Assembly: GCA_011526585.1 (NCBI GenBank)
Contig: WYBB01000161.1
Span: forward strand, 26,283 to 90,282
Direction of reading: 5' to 3'
Length of the DNA stretch: 64,000 nucleotides
From: Deltaproteobacteria bacterium
GTDB lineage: Bacteria; Myxococcota_A; UBA9042; PHBI01
Below, piece after piece: positions 33,519 through 41,713 of this stretch. The position numbers and the translations under genes are program-made. The notes beneath the pieces were generated by a model that worked only from the letters and a program-made list of their open reading frames with translations, ran no database searches and had not been told where the DNA came from. Within the stretch, counting starts at the first letter, position 1; each line of letters starts with the position of its first letter.

Positions 33519-34199
33519 CTACTTCTTCTTGCCGGCCGTCGGCATGATCTTCTTGCGCGCCTTCGGCTTGGTCTCGTAGATGCGGATGATGCCGCCGTTG
33601 GGCCCGGGCACCGAGCCCGAGATCAGCACGAGGTTCTCGTCGGCGTACACGCCCATCACCTTGAGGTTGCGCACGGTGACGTTCTCGTGGCCCATGTGAC
33701 CGGGCATGCGCTTGTTCTTGAAGACGCGCCCCGGGTAGGTGCCCATGCCGATCGAGCCGCCGTGACGCCGATACTCGTGCGTGCCGTGCGTCGCCTCCTT
33801 GGCGCCCTTGAAGCCGTGCCGCTTGAGCACGCCGGCGAAGCCCTTGCCCTTGGACACGCCCTTGACGTCGACCAGCGCGCCTTCGACGAGCATCGACCCG
33901 TCGATCACGTCGCCCTGCTTGAACTGGGCGATCTCCGCGTCGCTCAGGCGGAACTCGACCACCGTCCGCTTGGGCGGCACGTCGGCCGCCTTGAAGACGC
34001 CCTTCTCGGGGCGCGTGAGGTTCTTGCCGCTCGTATCGCCGCTCGCCAGCTTGACGGCGTTGTAGCCATCCTTGCCGTTGGCGACCTTCACCTGCAGCAC
34101 GTGATTCTTCTGGACCTCGACCACCGTGACCGGCACGAAGTTGCCGTCCTGGTCGAAGAGCTGCGTCATCCCGAGCTTCTTGCCGATTACACCGCGCAT
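33519..34199 (-). CDS. rplC: 50S ribosomal protein L3
   Basis: A 226-residue protein with a family-typical start (GVIGKKLGMTQLF), the FAGVLKRHGFKG and THGTHEYRRHGGSIG segments, GRVFKNKRMPGHMG, and a basic C-terminus. L3 binds 23S rRNA near the peptidyl-transferase centre early in 50S assembly. It starts ATG 34199 behind GAGGAA. It normally sits in the S10 operon between rpsJ and rplD. Here it stands alone with its own promoter and terminator and no ribosomal gene on either side. Confidence 0.96.
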   Translation of the reverse strand: MRGVIGKKLGMTQLFDQDGNFVPVTVVEVQKNHVLQVKVANGKDGYNAVKLASGDTSGKNLTRPEKGVFKAADVPPKRTVVEFRLSDAEIAQFKQGDVIDGSMLVEGALVDVKGVSKGKGFAGVLKRHGFKGAKEATHGTHEYRRHGGSIGMGTYPGRVFKNKRMPGHMGHENVTVRNLKVMGVYADENLVLISGSVPGPNGGIIRIYETKPKARKKIMPTAGKKK

Positions 34200-34345
34200 C
34201 TTCGTCTTCCTCGTCGCTCTCCTGCTCGTGCCCTCGCGGGGCTCGAGGCGCCGCCTCGGCCTCAGCCGGCGGCGCCCGCGGACGCACAGGTCCGCCGGCA
34301 GGGTTTCGTGATGCCTCGCGACCGCCCGGCCGCGAAGGGAGCGGG

Positions 34346-34374
34346 ACCGTAGCCAAAGCCCACCAGCCCGTCAA
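34346..34374 (-). promoter_or_regulatory. rplC: Promoter of rplC
   Basis: On the minus strand TTGACG (34369-34374), a 17-bp spacer and TACGGT (34346-34351). Initiation near 34,339 gives a leader of about 140 bases, long enough to hold an autogenous control element, though I see no known one. Confidence 0.6.
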
Positions 34375-35082
34375 CGATCTTCCGCCGCACTCGCTCGCGC
34401 TCTTCCCTCTGTCCGTGCCCCGTGCCCGTGCCCGTGCCCGTGCCCGTGCCCGTGCCCGTGCCCGCGCCTCCTCGGTTTGTGCTGCGCGGGCTGGAGGCCG
34501 GGGTCAACACGTTTCGCCTCTTCGTGGGGCCGTCACACCTGGGTGGCGGCTCGCGCTCGTGGGGAGGCCGACCGCTCCCCGTTCTGCTCCGTCGCCCCCG
34601 TTGGGGGGCGTCGGAGCTCCACGAGGTCGCGGTCGACCTCTCCCACGTCGCGCGGCCGCCTGCGTCGGATCCGGGGGCTGCAATATTGGGTGGCCGGAGT
34701 CGGGGGCGTTGGTTCGCGCGCTTCGCGCTCGACCCAACGCCCCGGATCAAGCGCTACCCACGTCCTGGATCATGCGCGCTCGACAATACACCTCTGATGA
34801 TTCCGTGGTGTGCGTACACCACCCCCGCCCGACCCCGGCCTTGACCCCGCGGCGCTCTTTGCCGAGGGTGGAACGCACAAGAGGACGGCGCGCCCGGTCG
34901 CTCGACCCGGTGCAACTGCCGCCTTCAACGATGAACCCGGCCGACCGGGGCGGCGCGCGCGAGCCTGCGCGAGCCGAAGACGGAACCCAGAGCAGCTTTC
35001 GCCCAAGGCGCGAACGCTCGGAGCGCGCGCGCCGACGTGCGGCTCACCGGTCGGCCCCCGACCCCAGGAGATCCAGAAGACC
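34375..35082. other. Non-coding gap with simple repeat and hairpins
   Basis: No convincing gene lies in these 708 bases. They hold a perfect hexamer array (34419-34460) and two hairpins: cgccccc (34593-34599) with gggggcg (34604-34610), and a 10-bp stem of 34703-34712 with 34734-34743 enclosing about 21 bases. The region also carries cgcg-rich palindromes and the mscS ribosome site at its end. No tRNA or known RNA family was recognised. Confidence 0.5.
34419..34460. repeat. Tandem hexanucleotide repeat (CCCGTG)7
   Basis: Seven perfect copies of CCCGTG in a row, with a degenerate copy at the 3' end. It is non-coding. Such arrays vary in copy number by slippage. Confidence 0.9.
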
Positions 35083-35904
35083 ATGCAGAGCACCCTCGAC
35101 GCCATCCTCACCCAGCTCCCCGACTACGCGATCAAGGTCGTCGGTGTGCTGGCGCTCTTCATCGCCGGCCGCTGGCTCGCGAACCGCCTCGCCAAGAACC
35201 TGCGGAGAAACCTCGAGCGCAAGGAGCTCGACCCGACCCTGGCGCGCTTCTTCTCGACCATGACCCGCATCCTCGTGCTGGTCGTCGTCGTGCTCGCCTG
35301 CCTCAGCATCTTCGGGATCGAGACCACCAGCGTCGCCGCCGTGCTCGGCGCCGCCGCCTTCGCCGTCGGCCTCGCGCTGCAGGGCAGCCTCGCCAACTTC
35401 GCCGCCGGCGTCATGCTCGTCGTCTTCCGCCCGTACCGCGTCGACGACGTCGTCACCGTCGCCAGCGAGACCGGCAAGGTCATCGAGATCGGCCTCTTCA
35501 CCACGACCCTCGACACCCCCGACAACCGCCGCATCATCATCCCCAACGGCACCATCTTCTCCGGCACGATCCTGAACGTGACGGCGCACCCCGAGCGCCG
35601 CGTCGACATCGACATCGGCTGCGACTACGGCGCCGATCTCGACGCCACGCGCAAGACCCTCGAGCGCGCCATCGCCGCGGTCAGCGCCAGGCTCGACGGC
35701 GGCGCGCACCAGGTCGTGCTGGTCGGGCTCGGCGCCTCCTCGGTCGACTGGCAGCTGCGCATCTGGACCAAGACGCCAGACTTCTTCACAGTCCGCGAGC
35801 AGGCCCTCACCGCCGCCAAGCGCGAGCTCGACGCGGCCGGCATCGGGATCCCCTACCCGCAGATGGACGTGCACATCGACGGCGCGCTGGGCAAGGCCGC
35901 CTGA
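35083..35904 (+). CDS. Small-conductance mechanosensitive channel (MscS family)
   Basis: A 273-residue protein, close to the 286 of E. coli MscS. ATG 35083 follows AGGAG by 12 bases. There are three hydrophobic segments, the last Gly/Ala-patterned (VAAVLGAAAFAVGLALQGSL), which is the pore-lining TM3, then SLANFAAGVMLVVFRPYRVDD and the beta domain with RRIIIPNGTIFSG. It gates in response to membrane tension to release solutes on hypo-osmotic shock. No operon partner is obvious; argD starts 93 bases later. Confidence 0.92.
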   Translation: MQSTLDAILTQLPDYAIKVVGVLALFIAGRWLANRLAKNLRRNLERKELDPTLARFFSTMTRILVLVVVVLACLSIFGIETTSVAAVLGAAAFAVGLALQGSLANFAAGVMLVVFRPYRVDDVVTVASETGKVIEIGLFTTTLDTPDNRRIIIPNGTIFSGTILNVTAHPERRVDIDIGCDYGADLDATRKTLERAIAAVSARLDGGAHQVVLVGLGASSVDWQLRIWTKTPDFFTVREQALTAAKRELDAAGIGIPYPQMDVHIDGALGKAA

Positions 35905-35997
35905 TCGCCTCTGATCCCCTCCCGAAAGCGCGCGCACACGCGGCGCATGTGATAGAGCCCCCTGCACCGACCCGATCGGCAGAGGGAGTCCGACACC

Positions 35998-37239
35998 ATG
36001 AGCACGCTCTTCCCCGGCGAGAGCACCGCCGACCTCATCGCGCGCGTGGCGCGCCACCTCACGCCCAACTACGCCCCGGCCCCGCTCGTGCTCGTGCGCG
36101 GCGAGGGCCTCGACGTCTTCGACCGCGACGGCAAGCGCTACCTCGACATGGTCTCGGGGATCGCCGTCAACGCGCTCGGCCACGGCCACCCGCGCCTCGT
36201 CGCCGCCATCGCGCAGCAGGCACGCGAGCTCATCCACGTCTCCAACCTCTACATCAACGAGCCCTCGCTCGCGCTGGCCGAGGCGCTCGTCGAGAGCTCC
36301 GGCCTCGCGCGCGTCTTCTTCACCAACTCCGGCACCGAGGCCAACGAAGCGGCGCTCAAGGCCGCGCGCCGCTACCAGACCGTCGTCGCCCAGCGCCCCG
36401 AGCGCACCGGCGTGCTCGCCTTCGACGACGGCTTCCACGGCCGCAGCATGGGCGCGCTCTCGGTCACCGGGCAGCCCAAGTATCACCACGGCTTCGAGCC
36501 GCTCGTGCCCGGCGCGCGCTTTGCGCGCTTCGGCGATCTCGCCGCCGTCGACCAGGTGCTCACCGCCGAGCGCGGGCGCATCGGCGCGATCATCGTCGAG
36601 CCGATCCAGTGCGAGGGCGGCATCAACATGCCGCCCGCCGGCTTCCTCGAGGGGCTGCGCGCCCGCGCCGACGAAGAGGACCTCGTCCTGATCTTCGACG
36701 AGGTGCAGACCGGCGTCGGGCGCACCGGTCGCTGGTGGTGCGCCGAGCACCACGGCATCCGGCCCGACGTCATGACCACCGCCAAGGGCATCGCCGGCGG
36801 CGTGCCGCTCGGGGCGATGATGGCCAACGACAAGGTCGCGCAGGCGCTGGTGCCGGGCACCCACGCCTCGACCTTCGGGGCCAACCCGCTGGCGACGCGC
36901 GCCGGTCTCGAGGTGATGCGCGTCATCCGCGACGAGGGCCTGCTCGCGCGGGCGAGCACGCTCGGACAGCGGCTGCACGCCGGGCTGCAGGCGCTCATCG
37001 GACGCTTCTTCGGGCTGGCGGTCGAGGCGCGCGGGCGCGGCCTCGTGCAGGGGCTCGAGCTCGCGTCGGCCGACCTGGCGACGCGCGTCGTCGCCGCGGC
37101 GCGCGAGCGAGGGCTCTTGCTCAACGCCGTGCAGGGCAAGACGCTGCGCTTCGTACCGGCGCTGGTCGCGACCGAGGCGCATATCGACGAGGCCCTGGCG
37201 CTGACGAGCGCGAGTCTGGCCGCTTCTTCAGGGTCGTGA
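35998..37239 (+). CDS. argD: Acetylornithine aminotransferase (class III PLP enzyme)
   Basis: A 413-residue protein with ATG 35998 preceded by GAGGGAG. Features are YLDMVSGIAVNALGHGHP, the FFTNSGTEANEAALKAAR motif, LIFDEVQTGVGRTG, and the PLP lysine in MTTAKGIAGGVPLGAM. It fits ArgD, which makes N-acetylornithine from the semialdehyde for arginine synthesis; some relatives also act on succinyl-diaminopimelate. No other arg gene is close. The next gene follows after 13 bases. Confidence 0.9.
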   Translation: MSTLFPGESTADLIARVARHLTPNYAPAPLVLVRGEGLDVFDRDGKRYLDMVSGIAVNALGHGHPRLVAAIAQQARELIHVSNLYINEPSLALAEALVESSGLARVFFTNSGTEANEAALKAARRYQTVVAQRPERTGVLAFDDGFHGRSMGALSVTGQPKYHHGFEPLVPGARFARFGDLAAVDQVLTAERGRIGAIIVEPIQCEGGINMPPAGFLEGLRARADEEDLVLIFDEVQTGVGRTGRWWCAEHHGIRPDVMTTAKGIAGGVPLGAMMANDKVAQALVPGTHASTFGANPLATRAGLEVMRVIRDEGLLARASTLGQRLHAGLQALIGRFFGLAVEARGRGLVQGLELASADLATRVVAAARERGLLLNAVQGKTLRFVPALVATEAHIDEALALTSASLAASSGS

Positions 37240-37252
37240 TAAGCAAGGGCCA

Positions 37253-38299
37253 ATGACGCGCCTTCCGGCGAGCGCCCTCGAAGAGGGCGATCAGATCCAC
37301 GCCATCCTCCGTCCATTGCTGGCCGAGCCGGGAGCTGCCGAGCGTCGCGCCAAGGTGCTGGCGAAGAAGTCGGAGGTACGCGCGCTCGCCTACGCCGAGC
37401 TCGACCAGACGATCGATCAGCTGCTCGCGCGCATGCGCATCGACCCGCGGCCGGCCAAGCAGAAGACCCGGCCGCCGCCCTCGCGCGAGCCGACGCGCCC
37501 GCCCGCCGCGGAGGTGCGCGCCGACGCCTCGAAGGCCCCGACGACGCACGACATTCCGGCCGTGCCCGGCGCCGCCATCCCGCCCCTGCCCCCCGCGGTA
37601 CCGGGCACACGCGAGGGCGGTCGCCCGCGGGTCGACGTGCCGCCGCCGGTCCCGCCCGGACCGGTCAAGAGCCCCGAGGCCGAGCCCGCTCGCAGAGCCG
37701 AGGTCGCGCCGCCACCCGTACCTCCCGAGGTGCCGCGCGCCGCCACGCGCACCGGTGCGCGCCCGACGCCTCCCGTGCCGGCGGTGCCGCCGATGCCGGC
37801 CGCGGGCGTGGCCAGCGCGGGTCCGGCGACCCCCAGGCGCGCCTCGCAGCCGATCCACTCCGCCGACGCGGTGACCGGCCCGATCGTCGCGGCGCGCCCG
37901 GGTGACGCGCCCGAGACCTTCCTGCTCTACGACGACATCGTGACGCTCTCGTCGATGAACGATCGCGACGGGCTGATGATCTCGCTCGAGCGCATGCTGC
38001 TCCTCGCCCGCCTCGAGGACCACATCCGCGTCTTCATCGACGCCAACGAGGCCAAGCTGATCGGCCTCTACGAGAGCCAGCTCAAGTCGTTCTCGCGCGT
38101 GCCCAAGCGGCGGCCGGCGGCGATCGACAACACGATGCCGCGCGCGTTCCTCCGCGCCGAAAAGGTCGCGGCCATCCTGCCGCTCATCGACGGTCAGGCG
38201 ACCATCTCCGACATCGTCGTGCGCGCGGCGCCGCTGCACCGCATCGAGACGCTCAGCGTGCTCGCCCAGCTCCAGCGCGCCGGCATCATCGAGGTGTGA
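37253..38299 (+). CDS. Pro-rich cytosolic protein with C-terminal helical domain
   Basis: A 348-residue protein with ATG 37253 behind AAGGG. It has an N-terminal helical part (1-65), then about 130 residues dominated by Pro, Ala, Val and Arg, probably disordered. The compact C-terminal part (about 220-348) ends in FLRAEKVAAILPLIDGQATISDIV and LSVLAQLQRAGIIEV, which reads like a small winged-helix-like module. I do not recognise the family. The short gap after argD suggests co-transcription but the functional link is unclear. Confidence 0.55.
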   Translation: MTRLPASALEEGDQIHAILRPLLAEPGAAERRAKVLAKKSEVRALAYAELDQTIDQLLARMRIDPRPAKQKTRPPPSREPTRPPAAEVRADASKAPTTHDIPAVPGAAIPPLPPAVPGTREGGRPRVDVPPPVPPGPVKSPEAEPARRAEVAPPPVPPEVPRAATRTGARPTPPVPAVPPMPAAGVASAGPATPRRASQPIHSADAVTGPIVAARPGDAPETFLLYDDIVTLSSMNDRDGLMISLERMLLLARLEDHIRVFIDANEAKLIGLYESQLKSFSRVPKRRPAAIDNTMPRAFLRAEKVAAILPLIDGQATISDIVVRAAPLHRIETLSVLAQLQRAGIIEV

Positions 38300-38327
38300 T
38301 CGGCGACGCCCCACGACGGGGGGGCGG

Positions 38328-39182
38328 TCAGCGGGAACATCCAGCCTCGACGGCGATCAGGGTCGGCGGGTCGGCGAGGTTCGAGGCGGCGATGGCGCGC
38401 GCCAGCGCGGGCGTGCGCGCCGCGTCCGCCGGCGGCAGATCGAGGCGCAGGGTCCCGCTCGCGCGCGCGCCGATCCGCGGGGCGAGCGCGAAGGCCCCGT
38501 CGACGACGAAGACGAGGTGCTCGCCGTGGGCCGAGCGGGTGAGCGCCTCCAGCGCGGCGGCGCCCGCCTCGGATAGCGTGATCTCGATCGCATGCGCGGA
38601 GGCGCCGGCTCCGGTCACGGCGCTCCCGTCGATCGCCGGGTCCCGGGTGACGACCCAGAGGTGGGACTCGCCGGGCGGGCTCGGCGCGGGCAGCGCCAGC
38701 GCGGCGCCGAGCGGGGCGAGGTGCGGGCGCACGATCTCGAGCGGGGCGCGCGCGATCAGAAGACCGGGGTGTTCGTGGGGCGTGGCGACGTCGAGGCCGA
38801 GCGCCTGGCGGAGCCTCGCGGCCAGGTCCTCGGCGGCCTCGGGGGCCGGGCGGTGGATGGCGAAGCTGTGCCGCGTGGTGGTGAGGTCGACGAGCGCGGC
38901 GCGGGTCGCCTCGATCGTCTCGGGGGTGCACGACGGCACGCGCACCGTGGCGTCGAGCACGAGCCCGGGCGGCTCGAGGCGGGCCGACGCGCGGCTGATC
39001 GCCAGCAGCTCGCGGTCGCGCGCGTCGCGAAAGCGGCTCGACCAGACCTCGCGCACCTCGGCGGGGCGCGGGTGGGCGGCCTCGAGGTGCACGGTGACGA
39101 AGGCGGGCGGATCGCCGCAGCCCGAAAGGAGGACGACGATCGGCACGACGAGCGCGACAGGAGCGAAAGGGGCCCGGCGCAT
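38328..39182 (-). CDS. Lipoprotein with SecD P1-like domain
   Basis: A 284-residue protein with lipobox LLSGC (Cys22). The mature part follows the periplasmic portion of SecD. A DPAIDGSAVTGAG stretch matches the 'xLTGxxL' approach of SecD. Then EITLSEAGAAALEALTRSAHGEHLVFVVDG and LAPRIG match the SecD P1 head 'V-x-x-x-E-G-x-x-x-F-x-x-L-T...AivlDg-x-v-x-aP-x-I' pattern. All six SecD membrane helices are absent. It is coupled (TGATG) to the upstream methyltransferase gene. Function is unknown; a periplasmic chaperone-like role is only a guess. Confidence 0.6.
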   Translation of the reverse strand: MRRAPFAPVALVVPIVVLLSGCGDPPAFVTVHLEAAHPRPAEVREVWSSRFRDARDRELLAISRASARLEPPGLVLDATVRVPSCTPETIEATRAALVDLTTTRHSFAIHRPAPEAAEDLAARLRQALGLDVATPHEHPGLLIARAPLEIVRPHLAPLGAALALPAPSPPGESHLWVVTRDPAIDGSAVTGAGASAHAIEITLSEAGAAALEALTRSAHGEHLVFVVDGAFALAPRIGARASGTLRLDLPPADAARTPALARAIAASNLADPPTLIAVEAGCSR

Positions 39183-40684
39183 CAGGCTCGCCGCGAGAGC
39201 GAGACCACGGTCTCGACGTGGTGCGATTGTGGAAAGAGATCGACGGGTTGCGCAGGCCGATCACAGTCGTAGCCGCGCTCGTGGAAGCGGCGCAGATCGC
39301 GCGCGAGCGACTCGGGCTTGCACGAGACGTAGACGATGCGCGGGGCGTCGAGCGCGGAGATCGCCTCGAAGGCGGGCGGTGAGAGGCCGGCGCGCGGCGG
39401 ATCGACGAGCAGCGCGTCGAGCTCGCCGAGCGCTTCGCGAAACGCGGGCTCTCCGATCGTCGCCGCGACGTCGCCGGCGATGAAGCGCGTGTTGGCGAGC
39501 TGGTTGAGGGCGGCGTTGCGGCGAGCGTCCGCGACCGCCTCGGCGACGAGCTCGACACCGATGACCTGGCCGACGAAGGGCGCGACCGAGAGCGCGAGCG
39601 TGCCGGTGCCGCAGTAGAGATCGAGCACGAGCCGGGCCGTGCGCGTGCTCGCATCGTCGCTCGGCACGAGCCGCGCCAGCACCTCGTCGACCAGGCCCTC
39701 GGCCGCGCGCGGGTGGGGCTGGAAGAACGAGCGCGGATCGATGTCGAAGTCGAGGCGGCGGCCGCGGATCTCGAGCGCATCGGAGAGCACGGGTTTGCCC
39801 GCGAGCGTGGTGGTGACAAAGCGCGTGGGCCGCCCGCGCTCGGCGTGCTGGCAGGTCCAGAGGAGGCTCGTCAGCGTGACGCCGTGGGCGCGCGCGGCGG
39901 CCTCGATGGCGGCGGCGAGCTCGGCGACCAGGGCGCCGGCGGGGCGGGGGCCGTCATGGGTCTCGACGGGATCGCGCGGCGTGGTGACGAGCTCGAGCAG
40001 GCGCTCGCCGGTGCGCTTGGCCTCGCGGATGACCAGGTTCCGAAGGAAGCTGTCGTCGCGACGCGGGTCCCAGGCGCGCAAGCCACGCCCCTTGAAGACG
40101 GCCTCGAGCGCCGGCAGCATGGCCGACATCTCGGGCGAGAGCAGCGGGCACTCGGCGAGCGAGACCACCTCCCACTTGTAGCCGGGCGGGTGCAGGCCGA
40201 GCGCGACCTCGCCGCCGGCGTGCACGTCGGGGTGGAAGGAGAGCTCCATCTTGTGGCGGTGATGGAAGGTGAGCGGCGCCGGGCGCGGCGCGGCGACCTC
40301 GAGCGCGACGCCCGCCGAGGCCAGCGCGCGGCGCACACGCTCGTGCTTGAGCGCGAGCTGACGCTCGTAGCTCACCGCCTGCAGGGTGCAGCCGCCGCAG
40401 AAGGGCCTGTCGCTCTGGTAGATCGCGTGGCGGCAGCGCGGCGCGACGCGCTCGGGCGACGGCGTGAGCACGCGCGCGACGCGGGCGAAGAGGTCGTCGC
40501 GCACGCGGCTCTCGACGCGCGCGATGACGCGGTCGCCCGGCACCGCGCCGCGGATCATGACGCGCAGGCGGCGGCGCGCCTCGCCTTGTCCGAGCACGAG
40601 GCGCGCGAGCGCGAGACCCTCGTCGTCGACCTCGGTCGGCACGAGCTCGAGCTCGTCCCCGCGGCGGGGCAAGGTGAGGTTCAT
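39182..40684 (-). CDS. RlmD/TrmA-family RNA m5U methyltransferase
   Basis: A 500-residue protein. The N-terminal TRAM-like domain (1-70) precedes the cysteine cluster PRCRHA...FCGGCTLQ, a probable iron-sulphur site. The methyltransferase core has LVLDLYCGTGTLALSVAP for S-adenosylmethionine, DALLVDPPRAGL, and the catalytic Cys in IVYVSCKPESLARDL. It methylates uracil C5 in 23S rRNA or tRNA; the exact site (RlmC, RlmD or TrmA) cannot be assigned from sequence alone. It overlaps the SecD-like lipoprotein gene by one base. Confidence 0.9.
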   Translation of the reverse strand: MNLTLPRRGDELELVPTEVDDEGLALARLVLGQGEARRRLRVMIRGAVPGDRVIARVESRVRDDLFARVARVLTPSPERVAPRCRHAIYQSDRPFCGGCTLQAVSYERQLALKHERVRRALASAGVALEVAAPRPAPLTFHHRHKMELSFHPDVHAGGEVALGLHPPGYKWEVVSLAECPLLSPEMSAMLPALEAVFKGRGLRAWDPRRDDSFLRNLVIREAKRTGERLLELVTTPRDPVETHDGPRPAGALVAELAAAIEAAARAHGVTLTSLLWTCQHAERGRPTRFVTTTLAGKPVLSDALEIRGRRLDFDIDPRSFFQPHPRAAEGLVDEVLARLVPSDDASTRTARLVLDLYCGTGTLALSVAPFVGQVIGVELVAEAVADARRNAALNQLANTRFIAGDVAATIGEPAFREALGELDALLVDPPRAGLSPPAFEAISALDAPRIVYVSCKPESLARDLRRFHERGYDCDRPAQPVDLFPQSHHVETVVSLSRRA

Positions 40685-40704
40685 GCGTTCATCCGTTCAA
40701 CGGG

Positions 40705-41595
40705 TCAGCGCGCCCTGAGCGTCCTGAGCGTCATCGTCTGGGTCGCGGTGGCGAGCAGGCGGCCGGCCTGCCAGACCTCGGCGCGCGCGCTGGCGGTGCC
40801 GTCGAAGAGCGAGGTCGCGTGTGAGTCGACGAGGATCGGCGCCTCGGAGTCGCCGGCCGTCGGCGCGGTGAAGTGCACGGTGAGATCGAGGCTCGGGAAG
40901 AGCAGCGGCGGGTCCTGCGACCCGAGCGCCTGGTGCACCGACGAGGCCATCGTGTCGGCGATCGGCGGCAGCGCGAGCGGGTCGAGGTGGCCCTCGCCGG
41001 TGGTCGGCGGCACGAGGTAGCGATACCAGCGCGCGACGCGCCCCTCGGCGGGCGTCCATGTCTTGGCCCACCACACGTCGCCCAGGCTCTTGCGCACCTC
41101 GAAGTTGCGATAGAAGCGCGGCGGGGTGATCCAGCTCGCGCTCGCGTCGTAGATCTGCGCGTCGGCCAGCGAAAACGGCGGCGGCGCGACGAAGGCGCGG
41201 CTCGGCAGGGCGGGCTCGGGGCGCGGCAAGGCGAAGGTCGCGACCACGTCGAGGCCGACGTCGCCCGGCGCCGCGCTCTGCCCGCGCGGGCGCACGCTGG
41301 CGCGCAGCTGGGCGGCGGTCTTGCCCATGCGCAAGACGGTGACCTCGACGTCGAGCGCGCCCTCGGCGATCGCCGAGCAGAAGGTCGCCGTGGCGCCCGC
41401 GGGCAGGAGGCTCGTCGCGCCGAGGCGCCCGAGCTCCATGCGCATCGCCGCGAGACCGAGCGACATCAGAACGCCGCCCGAGGGGTAGAGGAAGCTCCAG
41501 GAGCGGTCGAGCTCGCCGCGGTAGAGGCCGGGCCGGGCCATGACCGGGTCGAGGGAGAGCGCGTCGCGGAGGTCGGCGGGCACGTGATCGCTCAT
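40705..41595 (-). CDS. Double-hotdog acyl-CoA thioesterase family protein
   Basis: A 296-residue cytosolic protein with two hotdog halves. The first has ELDRSWSFLYPSGGVLMSLGLAAMRMEL; the second has LTVHFTAPTAGDSEAPILVDSHATSLFDGTASARAEVW and QAGRLLATATQTMTL, as in TesB-like and PaaI-like double hotdog enzymes. It probably hydrolyses acyl-CoA. The gap to the methyltransferase gene is 20 bases, so the two may share a transcript. The 118 bases upstream are shared with the divergent aminotransferase; no clear promoter was resolved there. Confidence 0.75.
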   Translation of the reverse strand: MSDHVPADLRDALSLDPVMARPGLYRGELDRSWSFLYPSGGVLMSLGLAAMRMELGRLGATSLLPAGATATFCSAIAEGALDVEVTVLRMGKTAAQLRASVRPRGQSAAPGDVGLDVVATFALPRPEPALPSRAFVAPPPFSLADAQIYDASASWITPPRFYRNFEVRKSLGDVWWAKTWTPAEGRVARWYRYLVPPTTGEGHLDPLALPPIADTMASSVHQALGSQDPPLLFPSLDLTVHFTAPTAGDSEAPILVDSHATSLFDGTASARAEVWQAGRLLATATQTMTLRTLRAR

Positions 41596-41713
41596 GCCGC
41601 GCTCTTACCACGGGCCACACGCCAAGGAAGGCTCTTTTCAGCCGGGGCGCGGTATGGGATGTGCTGCGGGGCGGGCGGCGCACGCCCGCGATGTGTAAAC
41701 GCCAGGAGACACC

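Noticed and set aside
34590..34760. tRNA or structured RNA gene in the gap before mscS
   Set aside because: Hairpins exist, but no cloverleaf, anticodon or T-loop sequence could be built.
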